Assembly: GCA_045611635.1 (NCBI GenBank)
Contig: JAZKXL010000100.1
Coordinates: 1 to 25,905 of the forward strand
Source of the DNA: Fimenecus sp045611635
GTDB taxonomy: Bacteria > Bacillota > Clostridia > Oscillospirales > Acutalibacteraceae
DNA: 25,905 nucleotides
Direction: 5' to 3'
Shown one piece after another: positions 1 through 6,649 of this stretch. The notes beneath the pieces were generated by a model. That model ran no database searches. It saw nothing but the letters and a program-made list of their open reading frames with translations, and was not told where the DNA came from. The position numbers and the translations under genes were made by a program. How positions within the stretch are numbered: position 1 is the first letter of the stretch; every line of letters begins with the position of its first letter.

Positions 1-239
1 TTTTACCTGATTTTAGATATAAGTCTGAATATTCAATTCAAGGTCGTATTGAGAAAAAAGTTATAATTTTCCTTGCAACGACTGATGATACAAGCACAAT
101 TATTCAACGTGAAGAAATTGAAGAGTATTTGTGGCTTAAATACGATAAAGCAATGAGTTTGCTTAAATTCCCTAACGATAAATTCCTTTTGACAAAAGCA
201 AAGGAATATCTTGAAAAGGTAGGTGTAGTAAATGGTTGA
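1..239 (+). CDS. Nudix hydrolase, Ap4A-hydrolase type (C-terminal part, 5' end outside window)
   Basis: An open frame enters from the left edge (first full codon at base 3) and ends at TGA 237-239, giving the last 78 residues of a protein. The visible part contains FRYKSEY, a KKVIIFLA strand, EEIEEYLWLKYDKA and a terminal FPNDKFLLTKAKEYL helix. This is the usual C-terminal half of short Nudix proteins of the asymmetric diadenosine-tetraphosphate hydrolase group, which break down stress dinucleotides in the cytoplasm. The Nudix box itself (GX5EX7REUXEEXGU) lies upstream of the window, so catalysis cannot be checked. The stop overlaps the start of the next gene by 8 bp, which suggests translational coupling. 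The family call rests on recall of C-terminal patterns only; another short Nudix subfamily is possible. Confidence 0.72.
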   Translation, partial: LPDFRYKSEYSIQGRIEKKVIIFLATTDDTSTIIQREEIEEYLWLKYDKAMSLLKFPNDKFLLTKAKEYLEKVGVVNG

Positions 240-726
240 AACAATTGTTAATGAATTAACTACATTTTTTCAAGAAAAAATTCCTGAAGAATTAATTGCA
301 TTTGTTATTTCACTTTGTCCCGTGCTTGAATGTCGTGGCGGTATGATTGCTGCACGACTTATGGAAATTCCATTTCTAAAGGCATTCTTGATTTGCTATA
401 TTGGTAATATGATTCCAATTCCGTTTATTATTCTTTTTATTAGAAAGATATTTGACTTTTTACGTCGTTTCAAATTCTTTGAAAAGATTATTTTAAAGCT
501 TGAGGCGAAAACCGAAAAGAATAAAGAAAAGGTATTGAAATATGAATCATGGGGGCTTTTGATTTTCGTTGCAATTCCATTACCTGGTACAGGTGGCTGG
601 ACAGGTGCTTTAATGGCAGCCCTTCTTAATATGCGATTTAAACGCTCGTTACCGATTATTGCACTTGGTGTATTGATTGCGGGATTTATAATGTCGGCAG
701 TAACTTACGGAATATTTCAAATGTAA
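232..726 (+). CDS. COG2426 / Sm_multidrug_ex family small membrane protein
   Basis: A 164-residue integral membrane protein. The hydrophobic stretches are roughly residues 18-33, 46-70, 105-125 and 138-162, with a basic, charged cytoplasmic-type loop between them (about residues 70-103). The family marks are CPVLECRGGMIAA near residue 30 and PLPGTGGWTGALMA near residue 117, both typical of the 'putative small multi-drug export protein' family (PF06695, COG2426). The transport function of the family is poorly established, so only the family is claimed. The start ATG lies inside the end of the Nudix gene (8-bp overlap), so the two are probably co-translated. A strong hairpin follows the stop. 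Confidence 0.85.
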   Translation: MVETIVNELTTFFQEKIPEELIAFVISLCPVLECRGGMIAARLMEIPFLKAFLICYIGNMIPIPFIILFIRKIFDFLRRFKFFEKIILKLEAKTEKNKEKVLKYESWGLLIFVAIPLPGTGGWTGALMAALLNMRFKRSLPIIALGVLIAGFIMSAVTYGIFQM

Positions 727-731
727 ATAAA

Positions 732-758
732 AAGCGGTGAGGTTTTTCCTCACCGCTT
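732..758. terminator. Bidirectional intrinsic terminator
   Basis: Perfect 11-bp stem (732-742 with 748-758) around a T5 loop. T-rich sequence follows on the plus strand (GTTTTATTT), and an A-rich stretch before it gives T-rich sequence on the minus strand. It lies between the convergent stops of the COG2426 gene (726) and the MFS gene (762), so it can serve both. Confidence 0.92.
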
Positions 759-761
759 GTT

Positions 762-2168
762 TTATTTAATTAGTGGTTTTCTTCTTCTTTTTTTAGAGAT
801 ATGCTTACGGTCTTTCATTAAGAAGGCAAGCATTGGAATAAAGATAAGTGATGCAACAATAGCTGCATAAAGGAACATAGCTTCAGTTGGAAGAACCTTT
901 ACTGCACCAATATCCGTAGTATAAGTAATATCTGAATTCTTTGCTGCAATATTACCAAGAGTAGGGCCAACCACCATTGGAATAAGCACTAAGAAAATCA
1001 TTCTAATACCTTGGAAAAGGCCAACCTTATCTTGTGGAATGTTGTCACGCACAGTTGCACCAAATTGTATCATAATCACAGCGTAGCCAACAAGACCAGG
1101 TGCAAGACCTATTACAATTCCAAGAATTTCTGTTGTTGATGAGAGAATTAAAAGTCCTATAACAAAAAGTGCAACACTTGGAATAAAAGATGCTGCTTTG
1201 TTTTTTGCATAGACTTTCATAAGAAGAATGATGCCTACAATAATTGCTTCAACAGTTATAATTAAGCACATTATAAATACAGGTGAAAGAAGGTTAACAT
1301 CTTTATTTGCAGGAACAACAACCGAACCTAGATAAATGAAAAGATAAGGGAAAAACACCTGAAAAGCTGAATTAAACAAGCAACCTGATAAAAGCATAAA
1401 ATAAAGCTTGCTATTTTCTTTAATAACATTTGGTCTAAAGCCGTAGAAAAGGTCCGCAACATAACTTGAATTTTGTTCATCTTTACTCGCATTCTCAAAT
1501 TTCTTTGGATTTTGAATAAGCACAATACCAAGAAGACCTGAAACGATTGCAGCTATACCGAGTATAATAAAAACGGTACCATAGCCCATTTTGTTACTTT
1601 GAGCTCTTGATGCTAACACTGTAATTATACCTGTTGCCACAAAGCCCATAATTGTGAAAAATGTTTCAACTATTGCGGTTGTTTCAGGTGTTGTTACGTC
1701 AGTAACCCATGCATTAAAAACGGAGTCGTTACTAGTTGAGCGTAAGAATGCTAAAATAAGTGAAAAAGCAATAACAGTTATAGCAGTAATAGTAACGATT
1801 TTGGCAGAGTCGCTAATTTTTAAAAGTTCTGAAATGTTTTCCGTTTTTACAGTACCGAAAAGTATTGCTACAATACCCCATGCAATATAACCGAAAGAAA
1901 TGAAGATTTTTCTATTTTTCATTTTTTCGCTAAGCGTACCCATAATAAATGCGGCAACGCCTGCAACCACGGCGGATAAAGAAACTATAAGATTAACAGC
2001 ATCTGTCAAGGTGATTGATGAACCCATTGCACCATCTTTATAAACTGTATTGTTTAAAAAGATGCTGAGATATATAGATTCAATATTTGCGGCAACCGAG
2101 CCCATAAGCATAAATAGAAGTATTGCTAACCAAGCACGTTTTGTAAGCTGCCCGTTGTTATTGCTCAT
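762..2168 (-). CDS. MFS transporter, probable sugar permease (paralog 1 of a tandem pair)
   Basis: A 468-residue, twelve-helix-type major facilitator. It is clearly homologous along its whole length to the next upstream gene: both share SITLTDAVN, FIMGTLSEK, KNRK.FISFGYIAWGIV, TSNDS.FNAWVTDVTTPE, NPKKFENA, DLFYGFRP and MVVGPTLGNIA. The SEKMKNRK segment corresponds to MFS motif A. The layout resembles the GPH/SLC45-like sugar permeases. Its position downstream of a GH13 alpha-glucosidase suggests it imports an alpha-glucoside; the substrate is inference. The start is set at 2168, not at the longer in-frame start at 2213: the paralog begins at the equivalent residue, and GAGGTG lies just upstream of 2168. 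The C-terminus is very basic. A hairpin at 2200-2230 separates it from its paralog and may lower its expression. Confidence 0.85.
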   Translation of the reverse strand: MSNNNGQLTKRAWLAILLFMLMGSVAANIESIYLSIFLNNTVYKDGAMGSSITLTDAVNLIVSLSAVVAGVAAFIMGTLSEKMKNRKIFISFGYIAWGIVAILFGTVKTENISELLKISDSAKIVTITAITVIAFSLILAFLRSTSNDSVFNAWVTDVTTPETTAIVETFFTIMGFVATGIITVLASRAQSNKMGYGTVFIILGIAAIVSGLLGIVLIQNPKKFENASKDEQNSSYVADLFYGFRPNVIKENSKLYFMLLSGCLFNSAFQVFFPYLFIYLGSVVVPANKDVNLLSPVFIMCLIITVEAIIVGIILLMKVYAKNKAASFIPSVALFVIGLLILSSTTEILGIVIGLAPGLVGYAVIMIQFGATVRDNIPQDKVGLFQGIRMIFLVLIPMVVGPTLGNIAAKNSDITYTTDIGAVKVLPTEAMFLYAAIVASLIFIPMLAFLMKDRKHISKKRRRKPLIK

Positions 2169-2199
2169 AATTTTCACCTCGCGTAAATTTGCTTTAAAC

Positions 2200-2230
2200 A
2201 TCAAAAACGCCATTTTCAGGCGTTCTTGAT
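2200..2230 (-). terminator. Hairpin between tandem MFS genes (weak terminator or attenuator)
   Basis: 12-bp stem (2200-2211 with 2219-2230) with a single mismatch and a 7-nt loop. On the minus strand the 3' arm contains GGCGTTTTTGAT followed by GTTT. The T-run is thus partly inside the stem, which is weaker than a canonical terminator. It lies after the stop of the upstream MFS paralog (2240) and before the ribosome site of the downstream one. Partial termination or mRNA-end stabilisation are both possible. Confidence 0.6.
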
Positions 2231-2239
2231 ATTAAGAAT

Positions 2240-3586
2240 TTATTTTGTTTCTTTTTTCATATTTTTGATAAGTGCAAGCATTGGAATGAACAAGAATATT
2301 GCTACAACACCTGCATAAAGGAAGATTGACTTTGTAGGAAGCACATCTTCAGCACCTGATGAATTCTTTGTTGCAATATTACCAAGTGTAGGACCAACTA
2401 CCATTGGAATAAGCACTGTGAATACCATTCTAATACCTTGGAATAAGCCAACATTATCTTGTGGTGTGTAGTCACGCACGCTTGCGCCAAGTTGAATTGT
2501 AAGCACAAGGTAACCGATAAGTACAGGTGCAATACCAATAAGAATTACCCAAATGTTTATTGAAGTTGAAAGAATAAAGAGACCTACAACAAGAAGTGCT
2601 GAACTTACAAGGAAAGTAATTGGCTTGTTTTTTTCAGTAAATTTCATAAGAAGTATAATACTTGCAACAATTAATGCAACTACAAGAACTGCAGGCACTA
2701 TAAACTTAACTGAGAGAAGATTTACATTTGTGTTTGCAGGAAGAACAACTGACCCTAAATAAATAATAAGATATGGAAAGAACACCTGAAATGCACAATT
2801 AAAGATACAAAATGCAGAAAGAATCAAGTAAAGAGTACTATTCTTTTTAATAACACTTGGACGGAAACCATAGAAAAGGTCGGCCCAATAACTTGTGTTT
2901 GACTTTGTTGCATTTTCAAACTTTTTAGGATTATCAATAAGGAATACACCTGCAACACCGACAATTGCAACAAATGCGCCCATACCAACGAAGAATGTGC
3001 GATATGAGATTGCGCCTGACTGTGCCAATGAGCCAACTACCATAATTACTGCCATTGCAAGGAAGCCCATAAATGTTGATGCAGTTTCAACCTTTGGACG
3101 TGACTCAGGAGTTGTAACGTCAGTAACCCAAGCATTGAACGCTGAATCGTTACTTGTTGAACCCATAAATGTCATTACAACGTCCATTACAATAACGACC
3201 CATGCAGTTGCTGTAATAATTTCACCAGGTTCTGAAAGCCCGAATATTTTTGCAATGTTATCTTTGGTAATAAAGCCGAAAAGTGCAGTAACAATACCCC
3301 AAGCAATATAACCGAAAGAAATAAACGCTTTTCGGTTTTTAAGCTTTTCACTGAGAGTACCCATAATAAATGTTGTTACAACTGCGGTAATTGCAGAAAG
3401 TGTAACCATAATGTTTACTGCGTCAGTAAGTGTAATAGATGCACCTAAAATGCCATCGTTATAAACACAGTCATTCAAGAATGTGTTAAAATACATATTT
3501 TCAACGTTCCAAGCAAGCAAGCCCATGAACATAAAAAGGAGAATGCCCGTCCAGACACGTTTTGAAAGTTTTCCGTTATTGTTCAT
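2240..3586 (-). CDS. MFS transporter, probable sugar permease (paralog 2 of a tandem pair)
   Basis: A 448-residue, twelve-helix-type MFS permease and tandem paralog of the gene at 762-2168. It begins with MNNNGKLSKRVW. It has a motif-A-like GTLSEKLKNRK near residue 75 and the conserved TSNDSAFNAWVTDVTTPES and DNVGLFQGIRM segments. It starts 12 nt after the alpha-glucosidase stop, with GAGG-type ribosome binding in the gap, so it is co-transcribed with that enzyme. A role in alpha-glucoside uptake is inferred from this context. Because it is promoter-proximal and ahead of the 2200-2230 hairpin, it may be the better expressed of the two. Confidence 0.86.
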   Translation of the reverse strand: MNNNGKLSKRVWTGILLFMFMGLLAWNVENMYFNTFLNDCVYNDGILGASITLTDAVNIMVTLSAITAVVTTFIMGTLSEKLKNRKAFISFGYIAWGIVTALFGFITKDNIAKIFGLSEPGEIITATAWVVIVMDVVMTFMGSTSNDSAFNAWVTDVTTPESRPKVETASTFMGFLAMAVIMVVGSLAQSGAISYRTFFVGMGAFVAIVGVAGVFLIDNPKKFENATKSNTSYWADLFYGFRPSVIKKNSTLYLILSAFCIFNCAFQVFFPYLIIYLGSVVLPANTNVNLLSVKFIVPAVLVVALIVASIILLMKFTEKNKPITFLVSSALLVVGLFILSTSINIWVILIGIAPVLIGYLVLTIQLGASVRDYTPQDNVGLFQGIRMVFTVLIPMVVGPTLGNIATKNSSGAEDVLPTKSIFLYAGVVAIFLFIPMLALIKNMKKETK

Positions 3587-3598
3587 TTTATTTACCTC

Positions 3599-5272
3599 TT
3601 ATTTGAAATAGTAAACACGTGCTTCATAAGGACGTGTTACGAATGTGTTGTTGTTTAATGGTGCAAGCTTGTAGTTTGAAAGTACAAGTTCGCCTTTTGA
3701 TAAATCAATTCCTGCAGGTGCTTCAAAGTTTACGCTGTTTTCAGAGAATGAGCAAACCACAAGTATTTTTTCACCGTCAAGATTTCTCTCATAAACATAA
3801 AGTTGGTCACTGTTTTTGTAGTGCTCTTTGTAGTCACCATAGATTGCAACCTGGTGTTCTTTACGGAATTTAAGAAGTTTACGATAGTAATTAAGAATTG
3901 AGTTTTCGTCCGCCTCAGCTTGCGCTACGTTAATTTCAGTGTAGTTAGGATTTAAGTTGAACCATGGTTCAACTGTTGAGAAACCTGCATATTCACTGTC
4001 GTCCCATTGAACAGGAGTTCTTGAGTTTTCACGAGAACCAGCGTTAGCCATTTTAAGGAATTTTTCGCCCTTAATACCGATTTTTGCAAATGTTTTTTGG
4101 TTATTAAATGTCATCATATCTTTGAACTCATCAATTGATTTGAGTTCAATGTTTGTCATACCAATTTCTTGACCTTGATAGATGAAAGGAGTACCTTTTT
4201 GTAAGTAACACATAGTTGCAAGCATTTTTGCACTTTCAACTCTATATTTAAGTGAGCCATAACGGTCAACAATTCTTGGGTGGTCATGGTTTTCAAGATA
4301 AAGTGTGTGCCAGCCCTTGCCATTCATAGCATCATACCATTTTTGATAGCATTTTTTCATCTTTTTAAGCTTGAATGGAGTTTTCATCCAGTCAGTCATA
4401 AAGCAGTCAGCTTCAAGGTGGTCAAAACTGAACATGGTTTTAAGTACCTGAGTTTCATCTTCAGTAACAAAACGAAGAACTTTTTCAGGTGTAATAAGTG
4501 GACCTTCACCAACTGTAAAACAGTCATATTTTGAAAGTACATCATCATGGAATTCTTTAAGATATTCATAAAGGTGTGGACCACAGTTATAATGCTCCAT
4601 ACCACAAGCTACTGGAATTGGAATAGCATTAGGAAGTCCCTCACGTTTTGAAATATATGTAATAACATCTTCACGGAAACCGTCAACGCCCATATCAAGC
4701 CAAAACTTCATAACATTCTTAACTTCTTCACGGACTTTAGGGTTATCCATATTTAAGTCAGGTTGACCTTTTGTGAAAACATGAAGATAATATTCGTCAA
4801 CCTCAGGAACATATTCCCAAGCACCACCTTCAAATGTTGAAAGCCAGTTGTTAGGTGGTTTCTTTCCATTTTTGCCTTTACCTTTTCTCCAAATATAGTA
4901 ATCGTGGTAAGGATTATCAACACTCTTGCATGCTTCTTTAAACCACATATGTTCAGTAGATGTGTGATTGACAACAAGGTCCATAAATACCTTCATACCA
5001 CGGTCGTGACATCCTTTAAGGACTTTCTTGAAGGTTTCCATATCACCATATTCAGGGTTAATGTCCATATAGTCAGCAATATCGTAACCATAGTCAGCGT
5101 TAGGTGATTTGAAAAGTGGTGAAAACCAAATAGCGTCAATACCTATTGATTTAACATAGTCAAGTTTTTCATAAATACCCTCAAGGTCACCAATACCGTC
5201 ACCGTTAGAGTCTTTGAAACTACGAGGCCAAATTTGGTAAACTACCATTTCTTTGTACCAAGCTTTGTTCAT
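3599..5272 (-). CDS. GH13 alpha-glucosidase, oligo-1,6-glucosidase type
   Basis: A 557-residue cytoplasmic GH13 (subfamily 31-like) enzyme cutting terminal alpha-glucosidic bonds, most likely in isomalto-oligosaccharides. No signal peptide is seen. Visible marks: the Ca-site loop DSNGDGIGDL (21-30); DLVVNHTS (98-105); QPDLN (170-174); nucleophile D202 in GFREDVI; acid/base E256 in TVGEGP; transition-state stabiliser D330 in ENHDHPR; then RTPVQWDD. These positions fit the Bacillus oligo-1,6-glucosidase triad (D199, E255, D329; 558 residues) almost exactly. The residue after the nucleophile is Val, which in this family goes with alpha-1,6 over alpha-1,4 preference. A trehalose-6-phosphate hydrolase or sucrose-cleaving relative cannot be excluded. 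The start is set at ATG 5272 with GGGG upstream, rather than a GTG three codons earlier that overlaps that site. First gene of an operon with two MFS permeases. Confidence 0.9.
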   Translation of the reverse strand: MNKAWYKEMVVYQIWPRSFKDSNGDGIGDLEGIYEKLDYVKSIGIDAIWFSPLFKSPNADYGYDIADYMDINPEYGDMETFKKVLKGCHDRGMKVFMDLVVNHTSTEHMWFKEACKSVDNPYHDYYIWRKGKGKNGKKPPNNWLSTFEGGAWEYVPEVDEYYLHVFTKGQPDLNMDNPKVREEVKNVMKFWLDMGVDGFREDVITYISKREGLPNAIPIPVACGMEHYNCGPHLYEYLKEFHDDVLSKYDCFTVGEGPLITPEKVLRFVTEDETQVLKTMFSFDHLEADCFMTDWMKTPFKLKKMKKCYQKWYDAMNGKGWHTLYLENHDHPRIVDRYGSLKYRVESAKMLATMCYLQKGTPFIYQGQEIGMTNIELKSIDEFKDMMTFNNQKTFAKIGIKGEKFLKMANAGSRENSRTPVQWDDSEYAGFSTVEPWFNLNPNYTEINVAQAEADENSILNYYRKLLKFRKEHQVAIYGDYKEHYKNSDQLYVYERNLDGEKILVVCSFSENSVNFEAPAGIDLSKGELVLSNYKLAPLNNNTFVTRPYEARVYYFK

Positions 5273-5313
5273 AAATAACACCCCTATTTGTTATTGAAAT
5301 ATATACATAAATT

Positions 5314-5342
5314 AGTATAACATATAAAACGCAAAATGCAAA
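5314..5342 (-). promoter_or_regulatory. Candidate sigma-A promoter for the alpha-glucosidase/MFS operon
   Basis: On the minus strand: TTTGCA (5337-5342), 17-nt spacer, TATACT (5314-5319), about 40 nt upstream of the start at 5272. The -35 box lies inside the heptad repeat tract at 5331-5358. No clear operator palindrome was found beside it. Confidence 0.6.
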
Positions 5343-5358
5343 GTGTAAAGTGGAAAAT
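5331..5358 (+). repeat. 7-bp-period degenerate repeat tract (family GNAAANT), four units
   Basis: Four consecutive heptads start at 5331, 5338, 5345 and 5352, each fitting G-N-AAA-R-T. The tract lies between the rubredoxin terminator and the alpha-glucosidase promoter. It is oriented opposite to the related tract at 5603-5643 on the other side of the rubredoxin gene. Confidence 0.7.
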
Positions 5359-5363
5359 TGTTC

Positions 5364-5390
5364 AAAAAAAGGTCGGTAAAAATACCGACC
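5364..5390 (-). terminator. Intrinsic terminator of the rubredoxin transcript
   Basis: 8-bp perfect stem (5371-5378 with 5383-5390), AAAA loop on the plus strand, and a run of seven T on the minus strand (5364-5370). It lies 6 nt after the rubredoxin stop. Confidence 0.9.
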
Positions 5391-5396
5391 GAATCT

Positions 5397-5555
5397 TTAT
5401 TCTTCTTTTGAAAACATTTCTTTACCTACATGGCATAAAGGACATTCAAAATTGTTTGGTAAATCTTCGAATTTTGTACTGGGAGTTATGTCCATTTCAG
5501 GACATCCCGCATCTTCATCATACATCCAACCACAAACCTCACAAACATAAACCAT
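5397..5555 (-). CDS. Rubredoxin
   Basis: A 52-residue protein on the minus strand, too short for common ORF cut-offs. It carries the iron-binding pairs C5-x2-C8-G and C38-PL-C41, plus the family-typical EDLP at 30-33 and VGKEMF at 43-48. Rubredoxins bind one Fe by four Cys and carry single electrons in the cytoplasm, in anaerobes often to oxygen- or peroxide-reducing enzymes. Three of the four expected ligands sit in standard CxxCG/CPxC contexts. The residue after the last Cys is His (CPLCHVG) where Gly is usual, a mild variation at the metal-site knuckle. AAGGTGG lies 6 nt upstream of the ATG. It follows the EEP gene by 48 nt with no terminator between, so co-transcription is likely; no redox partner is nearby. 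Confidence 0.93.
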   Translation of the reverse strand: MVYVCEVCGWMYDEDAGCPEMDITPSTKFEDLPNNFECPLCHVGKEMFSKEE

Positions 5556-5602
5556 AAAAATCCACCTTTCATTTTTTTCATAGTTTACCGAGATTTTAAC
5601 GT

Positions 5603-5643
5603 TTTATTCACTTTGCATTTGCACTTTGCAATTTACACTTATC
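5603..5643 (-). repeat. 7-bp-period degenerate repeat tract overlapping the EEP gene end
   Basis: On the minus strand, units of 7, 7, 7, 6, 7 and 7 nt run from 5643 to 5603. Two are GCAAAGT; the others are degenerate forms of G-N-AAA-N-T. The EEP stop codon (5604-5606) and its last dozen codons lie inside the tract. The element family matches 5331-5358, 14231-14265 and 14300-14334. Confidence 0.7.
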
Positions 5644-6530
5644 ATATAGTGGTCAGAGATATAAGTTTTTTCACCTGTGTTTGTGTGTGCTTTGTAGTCA
5701 GCGGTTTCAAATCCTCTTACGAAAATATAATCAATGGGCTCAGTATGTGAATTTTCACCCCAACCATGATATGTAGGAGTTTTGTCACCGTTATTTGCAT
5801 TGATAAAACCCTTGTCATTAAGTAATTTTACTGATTCACCATTGCTATATTGGTTAAAATCACCAGTAATCACTATTGGTGCATTTTCATATTTTTTAGT
5901 GAGTTTATCAGCATATTCAGCAACTAACTTACCACCAAGATTTTGCGCTTGGACGCTTGAATTGTCAAAATGAGTGTTCATGTGAATATATGTAAACCCT
6001 GTTAATTTGTTTTCGAGCACAACATAAGAACAAATTCTATAACAGCCGGCATCTTTATATTTTGATTCTTTTTCGGGTGTTTCTGAAATCCAAAATGTTT
6101 CACTCTCAAGCAAGTTGTATTTATCTTTAAGATAATAAATGCCATTCATTTCAGATTTTTGCTCGTTTTCATCACCACCACGCTTGACACCATAATATTC
6201 GTATTGTGGTAAAAGTTTTTTTGAATCTTCAACCCAAAAACTGTTGATTTCTTGCACCCCTAATGAGTCGGGGAGAGTGTTGTTGATTTGTTTTGCCCAA
6301 AGGTGCATTCTACGAGTAGTATGTGTACCTTCTAGAAGATTGCCCCAAGGTGCTGCGGTATTATAACTAGCAACAAGAATTTCACCTTTATTTTCAACTC
6401 TTTCTTGCGCCGATTTTATTTCTACATTTGGTTTCATTGGATATATTGCTAAAAATCCACCAATTATAATTGCAACAACAAGTAGAAGTGAAATAAGTGC
6501 CGTAATTACTATTTTAACTTTTTTAGACAT
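5604..6530 (-). CDS. Membrane-anchored endonuclease/exonuclease/phosphatase (EEP) family protein
   Basis: A 308-residue protein with an N-terminal basic patch and one membrane helix (about residues 6-30), probably a signal anchor that places the catalytic domain outside the cell. The domain (about 50-300) has the EEP/DNase I-like metal and catalytic positions: N57 (SYNTA), E94 (GVQEIN), H187 (NTHFDN), D224 and N226 (TGDFNQ), D267 (EPIDYIF) and D293-H294 (SDHY). The substrate is unknown: DNA, RNA, a phosphoinositide-like lipid or a sugar phosphate are all seen in the superfamily. The start is ATG 6530 with GGGG upstream; a TTG five codons earlier overlaps that site. The last nine or so residues after SDHYMISV come from a heptad repeat and may be non-conserved. 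It has its own strong promoter and is followed by rubredoxin. Confidence 0.85.
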   Translation of the reverse strand: MSKKVKIVITALISLLLVVAIIIGGFLAIYPMKPNVEIKSAQERVENKGEILVASYNTAAPWGNLLEGTHTTRRMHLWAKQINNTLPDSLGVQEINSFWVEDSKKLLPQYEYYGVKRGGDENEQKSEMNGIYYLKDKYNLLESETFWISETPEKESKYKDAGCYRICSYVVLENKLTGFTYIHMNTHFDNSSVQAQNLGGKLVAEYADKLTKKYENAPIVITGDFNQYSNGESVKLLNDKGFINANNGDKTPTYHGWGENSHTEPIDYIFVRGFETADYKAHTNTGEKTYISDHYMISVNCKVQMQSE

Positions 6531-6562
6531 AACTTTTAGCCCCAATTCTACATTTTGAATTT

Positions 6563-6591
6563 ATTATAATTTACCATAAAATCATTGTAAA
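6563..6591 (-). promoter_or_regulatory. Sigma-A promoter for the EEP/rubredoxin genes
   Basis: On the minus strand: TTTACA (6586-6591), 17-nt spacer, TATAAT (6563-6568). One mismatch to consensus. It lies 33 nt upstream of the start at 6530 and back to back with the trkA promoter. Confidence 0.8.
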
Positions 6592-6601
6592 ATCAATTCT
6601 A

Positions 6602-6629
6602 TTGTGATAAAATACAAGTTAGTTATAAT
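6602..6629 (+). promoter_or_regulatory. Sigma-A promoter for trkA-trkH-alr
   Basis: TTGTGA (6602-6607), 16-nt spacer, TATAAT (6624-6629), followed by AAGGGG (6637-6642) and ATG at 6650. No c-di-AMP (ydaO-type) riboswitch, which sometimes precedes K+ uptake genes, is possible in the short leader. Confidence 0.75.
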
Positions 6630-6649
6630 TGTTTTTAAGGGGAACAAAA

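Noticed and set aside
2169..2213. Fifteen-codon N-terminal extension of the first MFS gene
   Set aside because: It runs through an intergenic hairpin and the ribosome site. The paralog begins at the internal ATG (2168), and only that start has a well-spaced GAGGTG.
2895..3311. 138-codon plus-strand reading frame antisense to the second MFS gene
   Set aside because: It is a mirror of a well-conserved membrane protein frame, rich in Thr/Ile/Ala from antisense codons, with no ribosome site or family likeness.
5331..5643. CRISPR-like or insertion-sequence interpretation of the repeats around rubredoxin
   Set aside because: Units are 7 bp without spacers, too short and degenerate for CRISPR. No transposase and no target-site duplication could be identified.
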